Origin: an uncultured Prevotellaceae bacterium
GTDB taxonomy: Bacteria > Bacteroidota > Bacteroidia > Bacteroidales > Bacteroidaceae
Assembly: GCA_902776195.1 (NCBI GenBank)
Contig: CACYPF010000003.1
Coordinates: forward strand, 62,001-126,000
Length of the DNA: 64,000 bases
Reading direction: 5' to 3'
The position numbers and the translations under genes were made by a program. The notes under the pieces are model-generated. The model worked only from the letters and a program-made list of their open reading frames with translations, ran no database searches and had not been told where the DNA came from. Shown piece by piece: positions 16,424 to 23,395 of the stretch. Positions within the stretch are counted from its first letter, which is position 1; every line of letters starts with the position of its first letter.

Positions 16424-17680
16424 TTATGTGTTGAGAATATCGAATTGGGAACTTTTCAAGTCATTCCAATAATTAGGATACGATTTCGTCACTACTTGCG
16501 GGTTGTTGATGCGTATCTTGTCGATGCGGCATGCGGCAGGAGCAAAGGCAAGTGCCATTCGGTGATCCTCATAGGTGTCGATGCCGCTCTCCAAATCCGG
16601 CTCGCATCGCTCCCCCTCCCATATCAACTCGTTGTCGTTAGCATCCTTAATGACATATCCCAGTTTTCGCATCTCTTTCTTGAGTGCCTCTATGCGGTCT
16701 GTCTCTTTGATCTTGAGGGTTGACAGTCCGCGGAAGTGGAAAGGAATGTTCAGCAGGGCACATGTCACTACGAAGGTCTGTGTCAAGTCTGGTGCGTTGA
16801 CGAAGTCATACTCCAGTCGTGGCACACAGTGCCCGGTACGTTGGATGGTAACTGTTGTCGGGATTCCTTGCTTCTTTGTCTGGAAGGTAGTTTTTACTCC
16901 CAATAAGCTGAAAATATAACGTAAGGAGGAGTCTCCCTGTTTCGAGCCGTCCATCAGTCCTTCCAGTTGGACTGTTGCCTCTGGGTCTTTCGAAAGAGCG
17001 ACAATCTCATACCAGTATGAGGCTCCGCTCCAGTCGTTCTCAATATAGTAAGGATGTTCCTTGTATGGCTGCGGACGTACCTCGATAGTGTCGTAGTCAC
17101 TCCATTCTGCATCAGCACCGAATTCCCTCATGGTCCATAGCGTCAAATCGATGTAGGGACGTGAGATGATGTCGCCTGCTAGTCTCAGTTTCAGTCCATT
17201 ATTCAGTGTAGGACCAATCATCAGCAGGGCTGAGATATATTGTGAGCTGATGTTGCCTGGCACTTCCAGTAATCCTCCGTCCAATCGTTTTCCATGAATG
17301 CGGAGTGGGGGGAAGCCCTCCTCTCCGATATATTCAATGTCGGCACCAAGAAAGCGCAGCGCATCCACTAAGATACCTATAGGGCGATGCTTCATACGCT
17401 CAGTCCCTGTCAGTACATGCTCCTTACCCTCATTGACAGCCAGGTAAGCGGTCATGAAACGCATCGCCGTACCTGCTGCCTTGATATTGATTTCGTAAGG
17501 ATTGTCTTTTAAAGCAGCGACAATTACCTCGGTATCATCACAGTTTGAAAGGTTTTCAGGGAGAATCTTCCCCCCCGACAGCGCATGGATAATCAATGCT
17601 CTGTTGGAGATACTTTTCGATGCCGGTAGTTTTGCTGTATGTTGGAGTCGGCTTGGTGCCGTAATTGTATATTGTGTCAT
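16424..17680 (-). CDS. aroA: 3-phosphoshikimate 1-carboxyvinyltransferase (EPSP synthase)
   Basis: Sixth step of the shikimate pathway, joining phosphoenolpyruvate to shikimate-3-phosphate; 418 residues. Seen: KLPASKSISNRALIIHAL (substrate lysine), GTAMRFMTAYLA, HRPIGILVDALRFLGA, and the C-terminal KIKETDRIEALKKEMRKLG and DHRMALAFA. Length and motifs agree with the Bacteroidetes form. It is the first gene of the operon leading into porW, porX and tsaE. The minus-strand -7 box is at 17712-17719. Confidence 0.95.
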   Translation of the reverse strand: MTQYTITAPSRLQHTAKLPASKSISNRALIIHALSGGKILPENLSNCDDTEVIVAALKDNPYEINIKAAGTAMRFMTAYLAVNEGKEHVLTGTERMKHRPIGILVDALRFLGADIEYIGEEGFPPLRIHGKRLDGGLLEVPGNISSQYISALLMIGPTLNNGLKLRLAGDIISRPYIDLTLWTMREFGADAEWSDYDTIEVRPQPYKEHPYYIENDWSGASYWYEIVALSKDPEATVQLEGLMDGSKQGDSSLRYIFSLLGVKTTFQTKKQGIPTTVTIQRTGHCVPRLEYDFVNAPDLTQTFVVTCALLNIPFHFRGLSTLKIKETDRIEALKKEMRKLGYVIKDANDNELIWEGERCEPDLESGIDTYEDHRMALAFAPAACRIDKIRINNPQVVTKSYPNYWNDLKSSQFDILNT

Positions 17681-17711
17681 TATACGTACCTAATTTTTAT
17701 ATATAACGTTA

Positions 17712-17791
17712 CAAAGATACGGCAAATTGCCGTAATAACTGAAAAAAGTCAGTTAAAAATTTGCAATTACCGAAATAAAGCCGTACCTTTG
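17712..17791. promoter_or_regulatory. Divergent promoters of aroA operon and tRNA-Pro
   Basis: Minus -7 box TATCTTTG (CAAAGATA, 17712-17719) serves aroA. Plus -7 box TACCTTTG (17784-17791), with TTG at 17761 as a possible -33 box, serves tRNA-Pro. The two outer segments form a near-perfect inverted repeat (CAAAGATACGGC at 17712-17723 against GCCGTACCTTTG at 17780-17791, one mismatch). Between them are a palindrome ACGGCAAATTGCCGT and a small hairpin ACTGA/TCAGT. Confidence 0.65.
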
Positions 17792-17824
17792 CATCCGATT
17801 TCAGAGAAATCATTGAAAAAGGAT

Positions 17825-17900
17825 CGGGATTTAGCGCAGTTGGTAGCGCACACGTCTGGGGGGCGCGAGGTCGCTGGTTCGAGTCCAGTAATCCCGACCA
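17825..17900 (+). tRNA. tRNA-Pro (anticodon GGG)
   Basis: A 76-base cloverleaf with encoded CCA. Acceptor CGGGATT pairs with AATCCCG, the D stem is GCGC/GCGC, and the anticodon loop CTGGGGG gives anticodon GGG with G37. The T arm is GCTGG-TTCGAGT-CCAGT. The anticodon stem CACGT/GCGCG has an A-C mismatch at 28-42 and a G-U closing pair. The accessory island begins right after it. Confidence 0.93.
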
Positions 17901-17906
17901 AAAGAG

Positions 17907-17945
17907 AATCCAAACCGCTGTTCGTCAGTAGTTTGGATTTTTTTA
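17907..17945 (+). terminator. Terminator after tRNA-Pro
   Basis: AATCCAAAC (17907-17915) pairs with GTTTGGATT (17931-17939) and is followed by a run of T. The loop is 15 bases. Confidence 0.75.
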
Positions 17946-18072
17946 ATGCTTCAATTATGTTATATGTATGTTACATGTTTGCCAAACATGTAACATGCCA
18001 TAAAGCCTCTGGTTATCGGGGTTTGCGCCCTGTCATGTTATAAGGTTATATGTTTTGCGAAATTCATAAAAA

Positions 18073-18137
18073 TCAGTTACCGACTGAGGGGCATTCAGTT
18101 ACCGACTGAAGCCCACTTTCCTACCGACTAAAGCCTG
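18073..18137. repeat. Three spaced copies of an ACCGACT-containing motif
   Basis: CAGTTACCGACTGAGGGGC, CAGTTACCGACTGAAGCCC and CCTACCGACTAAAGCCTG follow one another at about 22-base intervals (18074, 18096 and 18120). The function is unknown. Confidence 0.6.
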
Positions 18138-18291
18138 TTTTCATTACGATTAACGCCTCCATTTGATAAGGATATCGTTTATCCCTCGTTCCGATATCAG
18201 TTATGGGGGCACTCCGATACCACCTATGGGTGACGCAAGACATCCTTTAGGGGGTATAGGAACTATCTCCAAGACCCTTAGAGATAATCCC

Positions 18292-18410
18292 CAAGCCCCA
18301 CGAAGCCCGTACCTTCGTCCCACGGAGGCGGCACCTCCGACCCTTGGAGGCGGCACCTCCGACCCTTGGAGGCGGCACCTTCGCCCCTCGAAGCCCGGGG
18401 CTTCGCCCCA
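18292..18410. repeat. GC-rich palindromic repeat cluster
   Basis: A 22-base unit built around GGAGGCGGCACCTCC (a GGAGG/CCTCC hairpin) occurs twice exactly (18324-18345, 18346-18367) and a third time partly (from 18368). It is flanked by CGAAGCC...GGCTTCG hairpins (18389-18405). It resembles REP-type clusters and is far more GC-rich than its surroundings. Confidence 0.7.
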
Positions 18411-18567
18411 CATGCAGTATTTTGGTAAACATAGTAACTGTGTTGAGTGAATATTTAGGGCAAAAACGCCATTCCTTGTCACCCTTGTCACCTCGTTGTC
18501 ACACGTAACATACTGATTTTCAGAAAGTGTTGCAAGGTGGCAACGGTTGCAAGGGTAAAAAACTTTA

Positions 18568-18587
18568 TGTATGCGCGCATGCGCGCG
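18568..18587. other. Alternating purine-pyrimidine tract (Z-DNA-prone)
   Basis: TGTATGCGCGCATGCGCGCG is a perfect 20-base purine/pyrimidine alternation that includes the palindrome GCGCGCATGCGCGC. It could adopt Z-form or a cruciform under negative supercoiling. It stands beside the tandem array and may be part of its regulatory context. Confidence 0.6.
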
Positions 18588-18620
18588 AGGAATTCTGATA
18601 CTCCTATCAAATAATACGAG

Positions 18621-18715
18621 TATCTTATTTGTAATTCCGCCTATCTTATTTGTAATTCCGCCTATCTTATTTGTAATTCCGCCTATCTTATTTGCAATTC
18701 CGCCTATCTTATTTG
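18621..18715. repeat. 21-bp tandem repeat array
   Basis: Four full head-to-tail 21-bp units (18621, 18642, 18663, 18684), each TATCTTATTTG followed by (T/C)AATTCCGCC in register, and a fifth partial unit that runs into the 56-bp block at 18716. Unit 4 has one T-to-C change. The period is a multiple of three and of about two helical turns. Reading it on the minus strand gives a repeated NKIGGIT heptapeptide, which I take to be incidental. Confidence 0.85.
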
Positions 18716-18771
18716 CAAATAATCCCATCATATTCTTTCTTACCTCCATCTTTTTTCGTACCTTTTCAATT
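18716..18771 (+). repeat. 56-bp promoter-like block, copy 1
   Basis: Starts CAAATAATCCCATCAT and ends with a degenerate -7 region (TACCTTTTC) before the ORF6N remnant. About 48 of 56 bases match copy 2 at 19826-19881. In this copy the -7 box is damaged, in line with the decayed gene downstream. Confidence 0.7.
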
Positions 18772-18779
18772 CACAAATT

Positions 18780-18968
18780 ATGTTCGTTATTACAACAGAC
18801 GAGTTAAAGGATTTGCGGTCGAAAAATACGACCACAAATCTGTCACCAAAGAGTCGTTCACTGCCAAAGGCATTTACGGAAAAAGGCTTGTATATGCTTG
18901 CGACTATCCTAAAAAGCCAACGTGCCACATCTGTCACGTTTGCCATCATCCTTATAACGCTTTCGTCG
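18780..18968 (+). pseudogene. ORF6N-domain protein remnant
   Basis: An in-frame stretch reads FVITTDELKDLRSK, then LPKAFTEKGLYMLATILKSQ and RATSVTFAII. This is the middle of the ORF6N domain, a DNA-binding domain of phage and mobile-element proteins. The usual N-terminal part (about 70 residues) is missing, and after FAII the frame loses resemblance, so both ends are lost. It follows copy 1 of the 56-bp block. The domain is recognised from its FTE(K/Q)G-x-YMLAT signature. No functional product is expected. Confidence 0.7.
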
Positions 18969-19005
18969 TTTCCTCTATTGCCTATCTTGCATCAGATATT
19001 AGTTG

Positions 19006-19392
19006 TCATTCACCTGTCCCTGTGACATGTATGATTGCAGTCTCATCACCTACACGAAGCGATTTGTATATGTGTGTCCACAATAGATTTGGAAATCGCG
19101 ATTTCCAAATCTCATAGTTAGGAATAACCAAATAGAACTGGCGGAATGCACGCAGATAACGTTCGGAGAAGCCATTACCAAACTCATGTGTCAGTTCAAC
19201 AGCAAGCATTTTTATCAGTTCTTTGCCGTATTCCGCCCTTTCTTTTCCATGTTGTTCTTCCTCTACAATCCGCCGGCCGATATTCCAATAAGTGGAAATC
19301 ATAGCAGCATTTACTGCTGTATATGCATTTATACTTCCTATTGTTGAAAAGTCTCTTTTCGAGTTGCCTACTAAGTATATTGTAGTTACCAA
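19006..19392 (-). pseudogene. DUF1016 (YhcG-like PD-(D/E)XK nuclease) N-terminal fragment
   Basis: A 128-codon open frame carrying the N-terminal DUF1016 domain: INAYTAVNAAMISTYWNIGR, RIVEEEQHGKERAEYGKEL, FGNGFSERYLRAFRQFY and NLLWTHIYKSLRV. Full members are about 330-380 residues with a C-terminal PD-(D/E)XK nuclease; here everything after about residue 115 is absent and the last residues are unrelated. Proteins of this family are often encoded inside restriction-modification loci. Probably inactive. Confidence 0.8.
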
Positions 19393-19516
19393 CTAACTTT
19401 GGAGAGTTACTTATTAACTAATAACGATGTTAAGTCATATTGTCATTCAAATTTAATAATAACAGTTTCTGCAATGGGTCGTTGCAATTTTGATGCTTCC
19501 GTGGTATATTCTCACC

Positions 19517-19606
19517 ATTCACCTTTACGGCAGCCTTCACCTGAGCCGAGCGATAGCGGTGTTTCATTTCTGCTATCCACTCTGCATACTCGACATCCAG
19601 TTTCAC
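19517..19606 (-). pseudogene. Second DUF1016 N-terminal fragment
   Basis: Thirty codons from GTG 19604-19606 read VKLDVEYAEWIAEMKHRYRS followed by AQVKAAVKVN, the very start of a second DUF1016 subtype (the subtype that begins with a W-I-x-x-x-K-x-R-(Y/F)-R motif). Similarity then ends. Its start overlaps the stop of the fragment at 19603-19806. Confidence 0.7.
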
Positions 19607-19806
19607 ATCATGAGACTTTCACAGATGTGCGACCATGTTAATTTTTCAGACATCTGAAAAATTGGAGCAGATTTGTCAGATATCTGAAAATTCGGGCACA
19701 TTAAGTAGAACTTGCGCATATTATTCAAGTTGGGGTGACTATATCCTCTTCCAACCTTTGTTCTGAGCAACTTGGCGAGATTCTCTACTTGACGTTGTAC
19801 AGAAAC
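19603..19806 (-). pseudogene. Third DUF1016 fragment (middle of N-terminal domain)
   Basis: The frame reads QRQVENLAKLL, RTKVGRGYSHPNLNNMRKFY, then EKLTWSHICESL and a stop. This is the core of a DUF1016 N-terminal domain; stops lie directly upstream (beyond 19806) and the nuclease half is missing. The palindromic CAGAnATCTGAAAA elements visible at 19648-19695 fall inside this frame. With the two other fragments it shows a decayed cluster of YhcG-like genes. Confidence 0.7.
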
Positions 19807-19825
19807 CCATTATTCTTGATAATTT

Positions 19826-19881
19826 CAAATAATCCCATCATTTTCTTTCATTCCTCAATCTTTTTTCGTATTTTTGCAATT
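19826..19881 (+). promoter_or_regulatory. 56-bp block, copy 2: promoter of the restriction-modification gene
   Basis: Same block as 18716-18771, here with an intact -7 box TATTTTTG at 19869-19876. The enzyme ATG is 80 bases downstream, leaving a leader of about 70 bases. Confidence 0.6.
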
Positions 19882-19955
19882 GCGTTAATGGATTGATGGC
19901 AGGTGCCAGTTCCATGGCGTAGATGTTATAATCCCAAATGACCAAATAACTCAAT

Positions 19956-22900
19956 ATGGACCTGAAAGAATATGTCAACATTGTAAATCAAAAATATAGT
20001 GCAGGTAATGCTACAGAACATACCTATAGAGGTGTGTTAGAGCAACTTATACAAAGCCTTCTGCCGAATCTTCGCATTGTGAATGAGCCCAAAAGGGAGA
20101 AATGCGGAGCACCTGACTATATTGCTAGCCGCAAGGATGGTGTGCCAGTGTTCTATATTGAAGCAAAGGATATTGGCGATAATGATCTTGATGGACGTAA
20201 TCCGCATGCTCATAAAGAGCAGTTCACTCGATATAAACAAGCTCTTGACCATATCTTTTTTACAGACTATATAGACTTCCATTTGTACGAACATGGTGAG
20301 TTTGTTGATAGTGTTCGTGTCGCAGAGGTGAAAGGTGATAAGATTGTAGCCATCCCAGAGAATGAAGAGAAATTCCTTAATCTCATCAATCATGTTGGCA
20401 ATAATGCCATCCAGAGAGTCATTTCCGCATCACGTTTGGCGAAGCTGATGGCTGGTAAGGCTAGATTGTTGGAGAATATCATAGAACAGGCTATGAATGA
20501 TGATACTGATAGTTATGCCAATGAAAACCTACATGGGCAGTACCAAGCTTTCAAAGATGTACTTATTCAAGAACTGAAGCCTGCGGATTTTGCAGACATT
20601 TACGCACAGACCATCGCCTACGGTATGTTTGCAGCTCGTTTGCACGATGACACGCCAGAGAACTTTAGTCGTGAGGAGGCTGCACGTCTGATTCCCAAGA
20701 CCAATCCTTTCCTGCGTCAGATATTCAATAATTTGGCTGGTAATGACCTTGATGAACGTATTGCATGGGTAGTGGATGATTTGGTGACAGTATTTCAAGC
20801 CACCAATATTGAGAAGATTATGAAGACTTACGGGCAAGGCAAACTTCATCACGACCCCATGATTCACTTTTACGAAGACTTCCTTGCAGAATATAACCCC
20901 AAGTTACGCAAATCGAAAGGTGTATGGTATACGCCGCAGCCCGTAGTAGGCTTTATTGTGAGAGCTGTTGATAAGATATTGCAAAAGGAGTTCAATCTGC
21001 CTGAAGGACTTGCCGACTATTCTATGATAGAGCGTGAAGTGGCAGTTGAACAGAGTCGTGACAAGCGTACAGCAGATGGAATGAAGCATGAGAAGCGTAA
21101 GTTCCATCGTGTTCAGATACTTGACCCTGCCACTGGTACAGGTACTTTCTTGGCTGAAGTGGTCAACCAGATATATGACCGTTATAGAGACCAGCAGGGA
21201 ATTTGGCAACAGTACGTTGAACAGCATCTATTGCCACGTCTGAATGGTTTTGAAATATTGATGGCTTCGTATGCCGTAGCCCACTTAAAACTTGATATGC
21301 TGTTGGGCGATACAGGGTATCATCACCAAACAGACAAGCGACTACACGTCTATCTGACCAATTCGCTCGAAGAGAGTAACAACGAGCCTCGCACTCTCTT
21401 TGCACAATGGCTCAGCCGTGAGGCTACTGAGGCAAATGTCATCAAGCGAGATTGCCCTGTTATGGTAATGATTGGCAATCCTCCTTATAGCATTTCAAGT
21501 CAGAATGGTGGTAAGTGGATTACCAGCCTTGTAGCCGATTACAAGAAGAACCTAAATGAACGTAACATTCAACCCCTTTCTGATGATTACATTAAATTCA
21601 TTCGACTTGGGCAAAACTATGTAGAGAAGAACCAACAAGGTATTTTGGCATACATTTCAAATAATTCTTTTCTTGATGGGGTTGTCCATCGTGAAATGCG
21701 TCGTCAGCTATTACTTGCTTTTGATGAAGTATACATCGTAAACCTACATGGAAATGCACGTAAAAAGGAACTTTCTCCCAATGGGTCTAAAGACGAAAAT
21801 GTTTTTGATATCATGCAGGGGGTAAGTATCAACATATTTATCAGAAAGGAAAATCATTCGAAATCTTCTTTTGGCAAGGTATACTACAAGGATCTTTTTG
21901 GTTTACGTGAGGAAAAATACGATTGGCTCAATCACCATTCGTATGGAGAAGATGTAGAGTGGGAGGAAATTGAGTGTCTCGCTCCTTATTACTTTATGAT
22001 TCCTAAGGATTTTTCTACTAAAGAAGAATATGAGAAGGGATTTCCAATTAATAATCTATTATCGGTGTATACGACTGGGCTTAAATCCCAACAAGACAAA
22101 GCTAATATTTTCTTTACTCAAAAAGAGGCTGACGAAATGCTTTATGAGTTTAATAATAAAACAGAAGATGAACTCAAAAAGGAATATGGCTTCAAAGATA
22201 ATAGAGACTGGACTGTAAGTTGGAGTAAAGCTGATTTGCAGAAAAATCCAGTCATTGAAAGAACTTTGCTTTATCGGCCTTTTGATATTCGTTTCATTAA
22301 TTATACAGGAACAACCAAAGGAATTGTTGGTTATCCTCGATATGCAATACTTGGCTGTATGATAAAACATGATAATATCTCATTATGTACTATTCGTTCT
22401 AATAGGGATTACCATTTTGATGTATTAGTTTCTAATCTTATTGCGGACAAGACATTGTTATCATCTAAGGATGATATTTCCCAAATGCCCCTCTATTTCT
22501 ACAAAGAAAACATGGGCGAAGAAGAACGTATTGTAAACTTTAATAAAGACGAGTACGAAAAGATTGCCAAGGGAATGAACTATCTTCCAAGCTATGATGA
22601 TAATATACTTATAGATCCAACAAATGAATATAATGGTGTGCTTTATCCCCAAGACCTCTTTGACTATATCTATGCCGTACTTCATAGCCCATCTTATCGA
22701 GAACGCTACAAGGAATTCTTGAAGATTGATTTTCCACGCATACCTTATCCGACGGATTGGGAGAAGTTCCGTGATCTGGCGGAAAAGGGTGAAGAACTAC
22801 GACAACTTCACTTGATGGATGGTTTGCCAAATAGTACAGGCGTAACATTCCCTGTAAGTGGCACCCTGCAAGTGGACTGTTTCCGCTGGGAACAGAATCG

Positions 22901-23120
22901 TGTCTATATCAATAGTGAGCAATACTTCGAAGGTGTGCCAGAATCAGCGTGGGGTTTCTATATAGGTGGCTACCAACCTGCTCAGAAATGGCTCAAAGAC
23001 CGTAAGGGTATGACACTTAGCTTTGAGGATGTAAAGCATTATCAGCATATCATCTACGTCCTTCAACAGACAGAGCGAATCATGCAGGAGATTGACAGCA
23101 TAATAAAATGCCAAAAATGA
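19956..23120 (+). CDS. Single-chain restriction-modification enzyme (type ISP/IIG-like)
   Basis: 1,054 residues combining nuclease, N6-adenine methyltransferase and target recognition. N terminus: PD-(D/E)XK nuclease with GAPDYIAS (Asp54) and VFYIEAKDIG (Glu69, Lys71). Middle: helical linker, then methyltransferase motif I DPATGTGTFLAEV (Asp390) and motif IV GNPPYS (Asn508), the gamma-class order. C terminus (about 740-1000): LLYRPFDIRFINYTG and GYPRYAILG, as in LlaBIII-type specificity domains. A helicase/translocase block, present in true type ISP enzymes, is missing, so cleavage may resemble type IIG. The gene appears intact, is AT-richer around 21.6-22.7 kb than its neighbours, and sits among decayed defence genes, suggesting transfer. 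Confidence 0.88.
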   Translation: MDLKEYVNIVNQKYSAGNATEHTYRGVLEQLIQSLLPNLRIVNEPKREKCGAPDYIASRKDGVPVFYIEAKDIGDNDLDGRNPHAHKEQFTRYKQALDHIFFTDYIDFHLYEHGEFVDSVRVAEVKGDKIVAIPENEEKFLNLINHVGNNAIQRVISASRLAKLMAGKARLLENIIEQAMNDDTDSYANENLHGQYQAFKDVLIQELKPADFADIYAQTIAYGMFAARLHDDTPENFSREEAARLIPKTNPFLRQIFNNLAGNDLDERIAWVVDDLVTVFQATNIEKIMKTYGQGKLHHDPMIHFYEDFLAEYNPKLRKSKGVWYTPQPVVGFIVRAVDKILQKEFNLPEGLADYSMIEREVAVEQSRDKRTADGMKHEKRKFHRVQILDPATGTGTFLAEVVNQIYDRYRDQQGIWQQYVEQHLLPRLNGFEILMASYAVAHLKLDMLLGDTGYHHQTDKRLHVYLTNSLEESNNEPRTLFAQWLSREATEANVIKRDCPVMVMIGNPPYSISSQNGGKWITSLVADYKKNLNERNIQPLSDDYIKFIRLGQNYVEKNQQGILAYISNNSFLDGVVHREMRRQLLLAFDEVYIVNLHGNARKKELSPNGSKDENVFDIMQGVSINIFIRKENHSKSSFGKVYYKDLFGLREEKYDWLNHHSYGEDVEWEEIECLAPYYFMIPKDFSTKEEYEKGFPINNLLSVYTTGLKSQQDKANIFFTQKEADEMLYEFNNKTEDELKKEYGFKDNRDWTVSWSKADLQKNPVIERTLLYRPFDIRFINYTGTTKGIVGYPRYAILGCMIKHDNISLCTIRSNRDYHFDVLVSNLIADKTLLSSKDDISQMPLYFYKENMGEEERIVNFNKDEYEKIAKGMNYLPSYDDNILIDPTNEYNGVLYPQDLFDYIYAVLHSPSYRERYKEFLKIDFPRIPYPTDWEKFRDLAEKGEELRQLHLMDGLPNSTGVTFPVSGTLQVDCFRWEQNRVYINSEQYFEGVPESAWGFYIGGYQPAQKWLKDRKGMTLSFEDVKHYQHIIYVLQQTERIMQEIDSIIKCQK

Positions 23121-23202
23121 AATTACTCCTTAAACGGTATACCTATAAGTTGAAAAGATGAAGTTATGTGAGATTGTCCAGCCCGGGCAGAAGTTGATGT
23201 GC
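23117..23202 (+). pseudogene. Short gene remnants after the restriction-modification gene
   Basis: ATG 23117 overlaps the enzyme stop codon and gives MKLLLKRYTYKLKR and a stop, which overlaps a second ATG at 23158 (MKLCEIVQPGQKLM). The first resembles the start of DUF5675 proteins (MKLLLKRYTY...), but 14 residues are too few to be sure. The second frame runs into the copied segment at 23203. I treat both as debris. Confidence 0.35.
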
Positions 23203-23388
23203 CAACGCCAGAACTTACCTAACAATGTCAATAAGTTTGTCTATAGTGTCGATGATATAGTCTGCTCCAGCTTCTTCCGTTAATTAGTTGTGAACTCAAT
23301 GATGGCGCAGACATCATTGCCCATGGAAAGTGACACGATGATCCCGCCCTCTATCTGGTAGATTGTCGGAGTCAGCATGTCGCCGAGC
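23203..23388. repeat. Mosaic of copied 3' gene ends (HAD and thioesterase)
   Basis: 23203-23278 matches 29218-29293 (76 bases, one mismatch) and contains the last codons and stop of the HAD gene. 23280-23388 matches 30685-30793 (109 bases, two mismatches) and contains the last 36 codons of acyl-ACP thioesterase. In this copy the two ends are fused, so the sequence equivalent to 29294-30684 is absent. Both pieces keep the orientation of the originals. Confidence 0.9.
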
Positions 23389-23395
23389 ATGGTAA

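Larger units (their letters stand above)
17946..18715. other. Gene-free repeat-rich stretch downstream of tRNA-Pro
   Basis: I see no supportable gene here. The stretch holds three diverged copies of a roughly 21-base motif with core ACCGACT (18073-18137), GC-rich palindromic repeats (18292-18410), a 20-base alternating purine-pyrimidine tract (18568-18587) and the 21-bp tandem array (18621-18715). Open frames across it are products of the repeats. Confidence 0.6.

Noticed and set aside
18621-18715. CRISPR-like array
   Set aside because: The 21-bp units are head-to-tail without spacers, and there are no cas genes.
18201-18749. A 182-codon minus-strand frame with NKIGGIT repeats
   Set aside because: It is created by the tandem array and palindromes, has no family resemblance, and no promoter fits it.
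19648-19695. Palindromes CAGAnATCTGAAAA as an operator
   Set aside because: They fall inside a readable DUF1016 coding remnant (PNFQISDKS...PIFQMSEKL), so a coding origin explains them better.
17825-23395. Intact integrative element bounded by attL/attR of tRNA-Pro
   Set aside because: No integrase, excisionase or mobilisation gene is present, and no repeat of the tRNA 3' end is seen at the far side.
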